Below, one piece after another: positions 1 to 7,458 of a stretch of 40,963 nucleotides of DNA. The notes below the pieces were generated by a model. It was not told where the DNA came from. It searched no databases and worked only from the letters and a program-made list of their open reading frames with translations. A program made the position numbers and the translations under genes. How positions within the stretch are numbered: position 1 is the stretch's first letter; every line of letters begins with the position of its first letter. The stretch comes from Candidatus Rifleibacteriota bacterium (GTDB lineage Bacteria > Muiribacteriota > Ozemobacteria > Ozemobacterales > Ozemobacteraceae): assembly GCA_018818125.1 (NCBI GenBank), contig JAHISQ010000172.1, positions 1 to 40,963 of the forward strand. The letters are read 5' to 3'.

Positions 1-250
1 TCGATATGGCATCAAGTGGCGGCACGGTGACGTCTGTTGCTGAGCGCAGTTCGCCATCGAGGCGCAGCAGAAACCTCTCGATTTCGGAACTGGAAGCGCT
101 CTTGCCATCGACCCGAACAAAAGTGCGTCTGATAAATGAATACATTGAGCTCACTACCAGAATAAGTGAAGAAAGCAATACGACACTGACCAGCACCTCA
201 ATCAGAGTAAAGCCTCGCCTTCGTCGAATATTTATTATTTTCTGCTGCAT
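1..250 (-). CDS. Pseudopilin (prepilin-like, GspJ/PilW type), 3' end beyond window
   Basis: Reading the minus strand from an ATG at 250 gives an open frame that runs off the left edge with no stop (83 codons visible). The N-terminus is the class III signal of type IV pilins and pseudopilins: a basic stretch with four consecutive Arg, then GFTLIEVLVS followed by a hydrophobic helix to about residue 37. The Gly-Phe cleavage site and the Glu at +5 are both present. Such proteins are cleaved and N-methylated by PilD and build pili or type II secretion pseudopili. It starts five bases after the previous pseudopilin's stop, so the two are surely co-transcribed. Assignment to the minor GspJ/PilW class is inferred from position only. 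Confidence 0.85.
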   Translation of the reverse strand, partial: MQQKIINIRRRRGFTLIEVLVSVVLLSSLILVVSSMYSFIRRTFVRVDGKSASSSEIERFLLRLDGELRSATDVTVPPLDAIS

Positions 251-255
251 AATTA

Positions 256-771
256 CTAATAGCGCTCGTATCGAATAAACTTATACGGTTGCAGTTCAAC
301 ATTTCCCTTCAATTCAAGATTTTGCGCCTTGCCTTCAAAGCTCCAATATGCCGTGACGGTAATGTCGGCCAGTGTTTTTGACCTTGAAAAGTCGACCATC
401 AGCCTGAACGGACTGAACTGCGCGTAGAGCGGCGAGTCAGGAGTTATCGGCTTGTCAGCTCCGTGTACGTTGTTAAAAAAGTTTATCTGGGAGCGTGCAA
501 AAAAGCCCATGGGGCGGCGCACAGGAGAGATCTCAAACCGACTGGGGTAGTAGTCGACAGCTTTGGGTTGCCGGAAAACCTCGGCCTTGATCGACTCTAG
601 AACGGCATGTGCAAGAAATTGCGCCTGGATTCGGTGGACGCTCGAACCCATGCTGCGCGATGCGAAAACAAACATGGCGACGATTGGCGCGAGGGTGAAG
701 GAGAGAATTGTAGTGGCAACCAGAATCTCGACCAGAGTCGTGCCAGCGGAGCGAACAGGCTTTCTGGTCAT
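256..771 (-). CDS. Pseudopilin (prepilin-like, GspI/PilV type)
   Basis: A 171-residue protein with a prepilin-type N-terminus: MTRKPVRSAGTTLVEILV, then a hydrophobic helix to about residue 33. Gly10 is the likely prepilin-peptidase cleavage point and Glu15 takes the conserved +5 position. Thr replaces the usual Phe at +1, which the peptidase tolerates in known pseudopilins. The rest has no cysteine pair or other motif I recognise. It lies between a TPR membrane protein and a second pseudopilin on the same strand. Its ATG shares a base with the stop of a short frame upstream (TAATG), which suggests translational coupling. A role in a type II secretion-like or pilus-like assembly is inferred. 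Confidence 0.85.
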   Translation of the reverse strand: MTRKPVRSAGTTLVEILVATTILSFTLAPIVAMFVFASRSMGSSVHRIQAQFLAHAVLESIKAEVFRQPKAVDYYPSRFEISPVRRPMGFFARSQINFFNNVHGADKPITPDSPLYAQFSPFRLMVDFSRSKTLADITVTAYWSFEGKAQNLELKGNVELQPYKFIRYERY

Positions 772-899
772 TAGTCAAGCCTGTCTATGCGAATTTTATA
801 CCGTTTAATACGTGGCAACATGGTCGAATCCGATTGCGCTCCTGTAGCGGGATTTTCTGCAGCCAATTTTTCGGAATTTGCCTGCGGCTCATTATGCAA
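771..899 (-). CDS. Possible small protein (42 aa, TTG start)
   Basis: Between the TPR gene stop and the pseudopilin start there is a short frame beginning with TTG at 899, five bases after a GAGG ribosome-binding sequence. It ends with TAA at 771-773, sharing its last A with the ATG of the next gene. The product is hydrophilic with a basic C-terminus (LPRIKRYKIRIDRLD), has no signal peptide and no cysteine, and is not recognised. The ribosome-binding site and the tight TAATG junction favour a real coupled ORF. The frame also extends back into the TPR gene, so it could be a shadow or mark a frameshifted tail of that gene. Confidence 0.35.
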   Translation of the reverse strand: MHNEPQANSEKLAAENPATGAQSDSTMLPRIKRYKIRIDRLD

Positions 900-906
900 G
901 TATACC

Positions 907-1734
907 TCAAAGGCTGCGAACGAGGTAGCCTTCTTCAGGGTCGCCCGGCTTGACCAGGAAAAAGCCATTGCCAAAGTCATCTTTCGGGATTTCGCGCAAT
1001 AGGCCATGCTCAACCAGTTCTTCGAGAGTTACCGGGTAGCGGCTGACCTTGATTTTGAACTCTTTTGCCTTGCTTTCGAGAGTCAGCATATTCTGGAGCC
1101 AGATCATCTTGGTCATTATCCATTCACGGGAGTCATCGTTGTCAACCGATGCCAGTAAACCCTCTGTTTCGACGATTGACTGTTCCAGAGAGCGCCCCTG
1201 GGTTGTCAGGTTAGCTGCAGAAAAGCGCAAAAACCGAGGAGCTCCGGGAAATTTTGAGGCTTTCCAGTAATTCTCTGATCCCAATTGCAGGTTGCCCAGT
1301 TCCAGGTAATCAAAACCGGTCCAATAGGGAATGCGCCATTCGTTTGGGTTAAGGCGCATGGCTTCTTCGAGAAAAGCGATCGCTTTCGAAAGATCTTCAT
1401 CAGTCACTGGAGCTACCATCCCGCCAAGAAAGGCAGCCTGCACAAGTTTCGGGTCGAGCCGTAATGTAAGATTAAACAGTTCGAGCAGCAGATCGAGCTT
1501 CTCCGACGTGTTGCCAGCCAATACAAGGGCACCACGCATATAGAAATACAGCGCAACTGAAGTTCTGAACGTGCCGCTCAGTCTCTCAACATATTCGGGC
1601 TCTGGAACGAAGAACAAACCGCTGCGAATTGCGGGTGTGCCTGAACCAAGTTGAAAGGAAAATGCTATAGTCGTTGCAAACAGTATGATAAAAATTAGCC
1701 AGGAGTAGCGTTGCCAGCCAGATTCAATGTTCAT
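907..1734 (-). CDS. Membrane-anchored TPR-like protein with pseudopilin-like C-terminus
   Basis: The ATG at 1734 overlaps the end of the upstream permease gene by 11 bases, giving 275 residues. Residues 1-30 hold one transmembrane segment (WLIFIILFATTIAFSF). Helical repeats resembling TPRs follow (for example KAIAFLEEAMRLNPNEWRIP), suggesting a scaffold on one face of the inner membrane. The C-terminal ~60 residues (RYPVTLEELVEHGLL ... IPKDDFGNGFF) resemble the YPTT...L..IPxDPWGxPY pattern that ends GspG-type major pseudopilins. Its neighbours are an ABC-2 exporter upstream and two pseudopilins downstream in one apparent operon. The biochemical role is unknown. Confidence 0.75.
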   Translation of the reverse strand: MNIESGWQRYSWLIFIILFATTIAFSFQLGSGTPAIRSGLFFVPEPEYVERLSGTFRTSVALYFYMRGALVLAGNTSEKLDLLLELFNLTLRLDPKLVQAAFLGGMVAPVTDEDLSKAIAFLEEAMRLNPNEWRIPYWTGFDYLELGNLQLGSENYWKASKFPGAPRFLRFSAANLTTQGRSLEQSIVETEGLLASVDNDDSREWIMTKMIWLQNMLTLESKAKEFKIKVSRYPVTLEELVEHGLLREIPKDDFGNGFFLVKPGDPEEGYLVRSL

Positions 1735-2485
1735 GACGCGCAAAAGCCTTCCAGGTAGGGATAAACACCACGGCGATATAGAGCGCAGCATAAATACTGA
1801 TTTCGAGCAACAGCATGATAGCAACGTTCTCACCATAGATGGCTGAATATTTGAGGTCAATTTTGTCGAAATTGGGTAGTATGTGATAGAGCGCTCTTGA
1901 TACATTGTCTGGCACTACGGATGGCCCTCGGCGCATCATGGCAAGAGGGTATGCTGCGTATTCAGACGAGAAGTAAACGAAAACCGTCATCAGCGAAGCA
2001 AATGTTGATGAGGTAAACAGGTGGCAAAACAGCGAACAGAAAATGCAGATTATGCACAACTTGAGAAAAATCGAATATGCACCAAGAACAAACACCCAAC
2101 TCCATGCGCCCTCATGCCATAAGACGCCGGCGCAGGCCAGCGTAGCGAGAGACAGATAGGTGCCGATCAGCAGGCAGTTGCCGATGAACCGGCCCAATAC
2201 GTGATCAAAAGACGAGACATAGGTGAGGTGAATAGCCTGCAGACGGCTTTCACGCTCACGGTAGAAACTCGACACGCAGCCAAATATAATCAACAGCAAA
2301 CTGCTGATTTCCATTACTGACAGACCAAAACTACGCAACATCATTTCTTTGTGCCCGATTGAAAGGATGCGCAGTGCGTAGGTCATTGCCATAATTGCTA
2401 CAAACAGCATGCCGACAATGCGGAAGGTTTGCGTTCTGAAGCCCTGTAAAAAAGTGATTGCGGCCATCGAAAATATCTTACGCAT
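1724..2485 (-). CDS. ABC-2 type transporter permease
   Basis: A 253-residue polytopic membrane protein with about six hydrophobic segments (around residues 20-45, 57-75, 100-122, 128-155, 160-178 and 223-243), typical of ABC-2 family permeases. The ATG sits immediately after a GGAGG site, and its first eight bases overlap the end of the ATPase gene, so the two form one transporter. Such pairs export lipids, polysaccharides, drugs or proteins; the substrate cannot be read from the sequence. Linkage to a TPR protein and pseudopilins suggests a part in assembling a surface or secretion structure, which is inference. Confidence 0.85.
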   Translation of the reverse strand: MRKIFSMAAITFLQGFRTQTFRIVGMLFVAIMAMTYALRILSIGHKEMMLRSFGLSVMEISSLLLIIFGCVSSFYRERESRLQAIHLTYVSSFDHVLGRFIGNCLLIGTYLSLATLACAGVLWHEGAWSWVFVLGAYSIFLKLCIICIFCSLFCHLFTSSTFASLMTVFVYFSSEYAAYPLAMMRRGPSVVPDNVSRALYHILPNFDKIDLKYSAIYGENVAIMLLLEISIYAALYIAVVFIPTWKAFARHEH

Positions 2486-3188
2486 TTAAACCTCCGATCT
2501 CTTTAAGAAATGCTTCTTCAAGAGAAGAGGTTGCATGCTGATCGAGAAATTCACTCAGGGGCCCGATATATCTAAGCTTGCGGTCATGCAACACGGCAAC
2601 ACGCTGACAGACTTTGGCAACTTGAGCGAAATCGTGAGACGACAATAAAATAGTTTTGCCCTGTTGATTTAGCTCCTTGAGCCATTCAAGCAGTTTGAGT
2701 CGCACGAGTGGGTCAAGCCCAAGGGTGGGCTCGTCGAGTATGACAAATTCAGGTGACTTCAGTAACGCAATAGCCAGGCCCAGTCGCTGAATCATGCCGC
2801 GCGAATACTCGCTGATCAGCTTATTTCCATCAAGGCCGGTTTTCTGTAATAAAGCATCAACATCAGGGCGAGCACCAGAGACGGCTATGCTCAACAGGCG
2901 CAAATATTCGTTCGCTTTAAACTCGCCGGGAGGCAAATAGAACTCTGGCAAATAACCGATTTTCGCATGAATGGTCGTAAGATCGAGAGGTTTATTGTCA
3001 TACAGGATCGAGCCTTCACTGAGCTCAATCAATTGCAGTATGCATTTGAACAGTGTTGTTTTGCCGGCACCATTCAGGCCAAGCAGTCCAAAAATCTCTC
3101 CGCGCTGCACAGCCAGAGACAAATGATTTAGCACGCATACATCACCAAATTTCCGCGTCACATCGCAAATCTGAAGTAGAGGTTCCAT
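2478..3188 (-). CDS. ABC transporter ATP-binding protein (ABC-2 exporter)
   Basis: An ABC ATPase of 236 residues from the ATG at 3188, which has a GGTGA ribosome-binding sequence five bases upstream. In-frame ATG at 3200 and TTG at 3206 are possible but less well placed. Walker A is GLNGAGKTT near residue 38, the signature is YSRGMIQRL, and Walker B is FVILDEPTLGLDP, followed by the switch His in LLSSHD. The close relation to CcmA/NatA-type ATPases fits the ABC-2 permease encoded directly downstream with an 8-base overlap. It is separated from the phosphopantetheinyl transferase gene by about 90 bases and may belong to the same transcript. Confidence 0.92.
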   Translation of the reverse strand: MEPLLQICDVTRKFGDVCVLNHLSLAVQRGEIFGLLGLNGAGKTTLFKCILQLIELSEGSILYDNKPLDLTTIHAKIGYLPEFYLPPGEFKANEYLRLLSIAVSGARPDVDALLQKTGLDGNKLISEYSRGMIQRLGLAIALLKSPEFVILDEPTLGLDPLVRLKLLEWLKELNQQGKTILLSSHDFAQVAKVCQRVAVLHDRKLRYIGPLSEFLDQHATSSLEEAFLKEIGGLNA

Positions 3189-3279
3189 GCTGATCACCAT
3201 TCTCAAAGGTCGCTATTATAATTTACTACTCGGTCAAAATATATCATGTCTGTGTCTGCTGTTCAACTGCAATCAAAAA

Positions 3280-4038
3280 TCAGGTTCCGGCTGAGACCAT
3301 TTCCGGAAGCAGGCGCAATTCTCGAACTACGTTAAGAGATACCTGGCAGGCGAGCGCGGCGATAAAGTCAGGCGCCGGCTCAAGCTCGTAAAAGAACCAG
3401 CTGACAGCTGCATCTTTTGAGCCACAATAGCTAATCATCGCTTTTTGCAGATCCGGCGCAAAGCTGATCTCGTTGTGTGCCAAGCCGGCGATGCCTTCGC
3501 CTGTGGCTTTTAACACAGCCTCTTTGCGTGTCCAGCCTCTAAAAAAAGTTCTTTGCGTGTCTGCTTGCTGATATTGTGCCCAGCTGGACTGTTCTGTTGG
3601 CGAAAAAAAACGGCGCAGTATTGCGGCTAAATCGACTTTGCGCTCAAGATGTTCTATGTCAACGCCGAGCCGGTTCCCGGCAAAAGCGATTACGATCATG
3701 TGCGAACTGTGACTGACGTTGAAATAGAGATTATACAGGTTTTCGACAAAAGGTTTACCATTGGCTTCTGTTTTGATAACAAAAGAGCGTGCGGGCAGGT
3801 TTAGATAACAGCTGAGAAGAAAGCGTAGTCCGGCGCGAGCTGCCAGATAGGTCGCTGCACTCTGCTGGCACGCAAAGCGCTCGTAGCGGACCAGTTCGTC
3901 TTCTGCCAGAAAACTGCGCAAAACATCTGTAGAATCGGTAAAATCCTTGGCGTCAATTACCCATATGTCTGCTCGCGGCTCTGAAAATTCTATGCTAAAG
4001 GCTAATTTCAGCTCATCATGCGTGTGCACAGCGTTCAA
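3280..4038 (-). CDS. 4'-phosphopantetheinyl transferase (Sfp type)
   Basis: A 252-residue Sfp/Gsp-type transferase, which moves phosphopantetheine from CoA to a Ser of carrier proteins in fatty acid, polyketide or peptide synthases. The core motifs are visible: NVSHS at 107-111, GVDIE at 125-129 (Mg2+-binding Asp and Glu) and WTRKEAVLKATGEG from Trp169. The length of two tandem subdomains suits the Sfp class rather than AcpS. The start is TTG at 4038; no ATG lies in frame near the expected N-terminus. It overlaps the PfaD gene by 23 bases, so the pair is co-expressed. This suggests it serves the carrier domains of a PUFA or polyketide synthase encoded elsewhere. Confidence 0.93.
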   Translation of the reverse strand: MNAVHTHDELKLAFSIEFSEPRADIWVIDAKDFTDSTDVLRSFLAEDELVRYERFACQQSAATYLAARAGLRFLLSCYLNLPARSFVIKTEANGKPFVENLYNLYFNVSHSSHMIVIAFAGNRLGVDIEHLERKVDLAAILRRFFSPTEQSSWAQYQQADTQRTFFRGWTRKEAVLKATGEGIAGLAHNEISFAPDLQKAMISYCGSKDAAVSWFFYELEPAPDFIAALACQVSLNVVRELRLLPEMVSAGT

Positions 4039-5686
4039 TCTGCTCTAAAGTTTTTGGCGATACCTGATTGAGGTCGGCATGCAGCACTATGCCCTGACCG
4101 CGCAACTGGGTAAGCCGCAGTTCAAGCGCGGCACCATAAAGCATGTTCATAGAGACATCGACAGCTTTGCGATTGGCCTGGTTTTCAAAAAAGCTGCCTT
4201 TTGCCCATTCATTGAATGCACCCATGGCCGCGCCACACCAGATCTGAAAGTCGAGCTTACGGGATTCGTCACCGCTTACGGCCCAGCGCGGTGATTTGCC
4301 AAGATACCACCTGAAAACCAGCGCCATTTTGTGATGTGGGTCTTTTTCTGCTTTTTCGATCTGCGTCGGGTCGAGTTGCCTGAAAAAATCAGCAGTTTTC
4401 TCCCAGATGTTGTCGAGGCTTTCCAGAAAGATAGATTTTTCGAGCATCTGACGGTCGGCAGCCGGAATAGCATCAATACTGTCATGTTTGCGATAGATTT
4501 CGTATAGTTTCTGGGCGCGCATGGCAAACATGGTGCCGCGTTTGAGAACTTGGACTGTTACGCCCATTTCGAACATATCGCCAGCAGGAGCCATGGCAAT
4601 GTCGGCCTGACCAGCCCCGGCAAGCATGACCCTGGCCGCATCAGAAGTGCCAGACTCATTGCAGGCCTGGAGCACCGAGCCGACAACTATATAGGCTGCG
4701 CCCATAGCGAAGGCCGCCGCCGCAGATGCCGGGGTGCCAATGCCACCGCCAAAGCCTACACGCAGAGGCATTTCATAATTATATTCTTTTTGCAGGCGGT
4801 TCTTGAGAGCTATCATGGTTGGGTGAAGTGATACTGCCGGCCGGTTATCGGTATGTCCACCAGAATCAGCTTCTGAGGTGATATCCTGTGCAACCGGAAT
4901 GCGAGCTGCCAGTTTCGCCTGTTCTTCTGTTATTACACCAGCTTCGACAAGTTTAAGCAGCATTTTTTCTGGTGGTGGCGCGAAGAATTTTGAGGCAATT
5001 TCGACGCGGCTGACCTTGGCGATAATTTTATTGGGAACCACGGTTCTGCCGCTTTCGTCCTGATGAATTCCGGTAACACGGTAGCGCACCAGTGGCAGCG
5101 ACATGGCCAGAAAGGCGGAAGCCTCTATCAGTCTCACCTCATGCTTGAGATAAAGATCGACGATTTCGTCTTCGAGGCCTTTTTCGTTGGGACTGTGAAT
5201 CAGGTTTAAGCCAAAGTGCACCGGCTCTGCAAGATTTTTCATGTGCAGAATGGCTTTTTCGACTTTCGCGGGTGAATCGCCGGCGGCACCGATAAAACCG
5301 AGCATGCCGTGTCGCCCCAGCGCGATAGCGAGTTCTGGCGAACTGATGCCATGCGCCATCGAGCCGCCGACGTAGGGCAGGCTTAAGCCATGATCAGTGC
5401 AAAAAGATGCATCACCGAGGTTTTCGATTGGAGCAGGAGGCAGCAACGCCAGCATTGGAAGACTTTTTACCGGTCTGGTATTGAGATCAAAAGACAGGCT
5501 GCCGGAGTTGGTAAAGCTGAGCTGGCCATCCTTGAGTATCACAAATACTGGCTTGCTGATCTCCGAAAGCATTTTGGCGACAGCATCAAAGCTACTGGTC
5601 ATTTGATCGTGATCGCCCTGCCACCATGCGATATGTTTCTGCTGTAAGACGGCTGGCCAGGCTGCTGCTTTGTCTGAATGGTTCAT
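4016..5686 (-). CDS. pfaD: PfaD-family enoyl reductase (2-nitropropane dioxygenase-like)
   Basis: A 556-residue FMN-dependent protein of the PfaD family, the stand-alone enoyl reductase used in trans by polyunsaturated fatty acid synthases and some trans-AT polyketide synthases. The middle is a nitronate-monooxygenase-like TIM barrel. It carries EADSGGHTDNRP with the conserved His, and the phosphate-binding FGGGIGTPASAAAAFAMGA followed by YIVVGS. The C-terminal half (MFEMGVTVQVLKRGTMFAMRAQKLYEIY onward, in part) matches the PfaD-specific extension that ordinary dioxygenase homologues lack. The ATG at 5686 has an AGGA site upstream. It overlaps a phosphopantetheinyl transferase gene, but no PfaA/B/C synthase genes occur in this window. 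Confidence 0.9.
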   Translation of the reverse strand: MNHSDKAAAWPAVLQQKHIAWWQGDHDQMTSSFDAVAKMLSEISKPVFVILKDGQLSFTNSGSLSFDLNTRPVKSLPMLALLPPAPIENLGDASFCTDHGLSLPYVGGSMAHGISSPELAIALGRHGMLGFIGAAGDSPAKVEKAILHMKNLAEPVHFGLNLIHSPNEKGLEDEIVDLYLKHEVRLIEASAFLAMSLPLVRYRVTGIHQDESGRTVVPNKIIAKVSRVEIASKFFAPPPEKMLLKLVEAGVITEEQAKLAARIPVAQDITSEADSGGHTDNRPAVSLHPTMIALKNRLQKEYNYEMPLRVGFGGGIGTPASAAAAFAMGAAYIVVGSVLQACNESGTSDAARVMLAGAGQADIAMAPAGDMFEMGVTVQVLKRGTMFAMRAQKLYEIYRKHDSIDAIPAADRQMLEKSIFLESLDNIWEKTADFFRQLDPTQIEKAEKDPHHKMALVFRWYLGKSPRWAVSGDESRKLDFQIWCGAAMGAFNEWAKGSFFENQANRKAVDVSMNMLYGAALELRLTQLRGQGIVLHADLNQVSPKTLEQIERCAHA

Positions 5687-5774
5687 TTATTGGTTATCCT
5701 CATGCTGCTGATATTGGCAAGATAATAACCTTAATTTTTGTAAAAGTCTACAGACTGTGAAGCAGCGCAATAAA

Positions 5775-6368
5775 TCACTGTGGAAGAAGGTGACTGCGGA
5801 TCAGGGCGTCAAGTTCCGCGCTGCCTGGCTTGTTAAATGGGCTTTCAAGGCAAAATTTGTATCGATTAAATCTGTCGATCCCAATAATAGTCGGAATGTC
5901 ATACTCAACCTTGAGACTGCGCCCGATCAGCGAATGTGAGTCGATCACGGTTGGTACTTTTGGGTTGAATGTTGTAAAGGCCTCTTCGGATCTTTTGCGG
6001 CGATCAGCAAAATATGTACTACTCGGGTTAAAGACCCAGACAGTATCTGCTACAAGAGTGTATTTTAAACTGAGGTGTTCGGCCCATTTGCGCAGATCGT
6101 GTCGCAATGCCCACTTGCCGGTTATGAGCAGCAGCGGCTTGCTCATATAACTGCGGTTTGTCCAGGTTTTTCCGTCGAGGTCAACGAGTTCAAACGGGGT
6201 AAACTGGTCGCCTGGCGCAACTTTTCTGACATAGAACGGCGGGAAGGGCTTCTCGTTGATTGCAAACACCGTTTCGGCAAGCAAAGTCGACAATGCTGCC
6301 AGCAGGCCACAGCATATTATCGCTGAAGCCAACGTTCTCGAATATCTGGTGAAGAGCAGGTGTTTCAT
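5775..6368 (-). CDS. Exported thioredoxin-fold (redoxin-like) protein without active-site cysteines
   Basis: A 197-residue protein with a signal peptide or N-terminal anchor (residues 1-36, ending near ETVFA). The body follows the AhpC/TSA-thioredoxin pattern: PGDQFTPFELVDLDGKTW, then a beta strand LLLITGKWA and a helix, and a conserved-looking cis-Pro strand YDIPTIIGIDRFNRY. At the place where CxxC normally sits the sequence reads GKWALRHDLRKW, so the redox cysteines are missing. It may be a structural or binding protein rather than an oxidoreductase; some YtfJ-like redoxins look similar. It is transcribed toward pfaD with an 88-base gap. Confidence 0.7.
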   Translation of the reverse strand: MKHLLFTRYSRTLASAIICCGLLAALSTLLAETVFAINEKPFPPFYVRKVAPGDQFTPFELVDLDGKTWTNRSYMSKPLLLITGKWALRHDLRKWAEHLSLKYTLVADTVWVFNPSSTYFADRRKRSEEAFTTFNPKVPTVIDSHSLIGRSLKVEYDIPTIIGIDRFNRYKFCLESPFNKPGSAELDALIRSHLLPQ

Positions 6369-6507
6369 TAGTTCAAAAGACTATGCAATTTCAGCGCTTT
6401 GGCAAGTATTTTTAAATGTGGTCTCTTGAATTTTAATGTTTCATTGTCTATTGCTTCCCATAAAAAAAAAAGGCATCATGAAACAAATAAATGTTGCTGG
6501 AGATGTT

Positions 6508-7308
6508 ATGAAACGTTGTTATTTGCTGATTGCACTGTTGTTTCTGGGGGCTGTCTGCTCACAGCTTGAGGCAAAAGCTTGTATTGGGTGCAGTGCCAAG
6601 TTGCCTGACAACGCAAACTTTTGTGCAGCTTGTATGACGCCGCAGCCTAAATCGGTCATTGTTTCAGCACCGTCGAAAAAAACTGTAGATTACCGCGAGC
6701 AGGTAATGCAGCTTTTTTCGTTTGTCGATGAGTTTGAAGCTTATTTTCATGACCTCAAATATTTGAATGTGCTCGGCAAAATGCCCGAAGTTAAGACTCA
6801 GTTCAACAATGCAACAGGATTTTATCGGCAGCTTGAGCCTAATCTGCCCGAAGAATTGCGCATTCTGGCACGGGTATATGCCGCTAAATACCAGCTTTTT
6901 GAAGGTATGACCGGAGTAATGAAGAATCTGCGCATAGACAGCGGTTTCAGGGCTGCGATTGTTAAATCAAGCATGCTGGTTCTGGCACTTTATAACCAGG
7001 TTATCGATCAGTTCAGAAATACCAGGCCATTCGGCGCGAGCGAACTCGAACGTCTCAAGGCTCAGCTTGCCAATATTCCCAAACGCACGCAGAAATATCC
7101 AATAACTGCCAAATATTTAAAACTCGGTGATGAAAAAGTGCCGACCGGTAATCAGGTCATGGTGCTTGAAATTTCGGGTAATCGCGCTCAGGTGATGCTC
7201 ATGGGCCCCAGCATGGATAATAACCCGGTCGAAGGTCTCGTCAGTTTGCGTGACCTTGCAAAGCGCACCACCTGGAAAAAAGAAAACATCGAATACTATA
7301 AGCGCTGA
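6508..7308 (+). CDS. Exported protein with N-terminal zinc ribbon, unknown function
   Basis: The ATG at 6508 follows a GGAG site by five bases and begins a clear signal peptide (KRCYLLIALLFLGAVCSQLEA). An earlier in-frame ATG at 6478 would bury that signal. The mature protein starts with a four-cysteine ribbon, CIGC followed 13 residues later by CAAC, as in zinc-ribbon domains usually found in cytoplasmic proteins. A helical region of about 200 residues follows (LFSFVDEFEAYFHDLKYL and onward), with a C-terminal beta-rich part (YLKLGDEKVPTGNQVMVLEI) that may be an SH3-like fold. The total is 266 residues. A zinc ribbon at the start of an exported protein is uncommon. No specific family is recognised. 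Confidence 0.75.
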   Translation: MKRCYLLIALLFLGAVCSQLEAKACIGCSAKLPDNANFCAACMTPQPKSVIVSAPSKKTVDYREQVMQLFSFVDEFEAYFHDLKYLNVLGKMPEVKTQFNNATGFYRQLEPNLPEELRILARVYAAKYQLFEGMTGVMKNLRIDSGFRAAIVKSSMLVLALYNQVIDQFRNTRPFGASELERLKAQLANIPKRTQKYPITAKYLKLGDEKVPTGNQVMVLEISGNRAQVMLMGPSMDNNPVEGLVSLRDLAKRTTWKKENIEYYKR

Positions 7309-7458
7309 AGCTGTAAATGAAGTCTTGATTTTATCGCTGATTTAATCAGCTGTCTGCCATTGGCTACTTTTTTGTTCGCAAAGCAAAGAAAGTCCCGGTG
7401 GCAGTTTCTATTTCAGATATATGGTATTTTGTCAGGAGATGAGTTGCAGGAGGTAGAA

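Noticed and set aside
6..278. Plus-strand 90-residue frame at the left edge
   Set aside because: The opposite strand reads as a textbook prepilin N-terminus (GFTLIEVLVS), so the plus frame is its shadow.
4550..4831. 93-residue plus-strand frame
   Set aside because: It lies fully inside pfaD opposite its conserved FMN-binding motifs.
7336..7350. Inverted repeat GCTGAT-TTA-ATCAGC between two exported-protein genes
   Set aside because: Six AT-rich pairs with no T tract; too weak to call a terminator.
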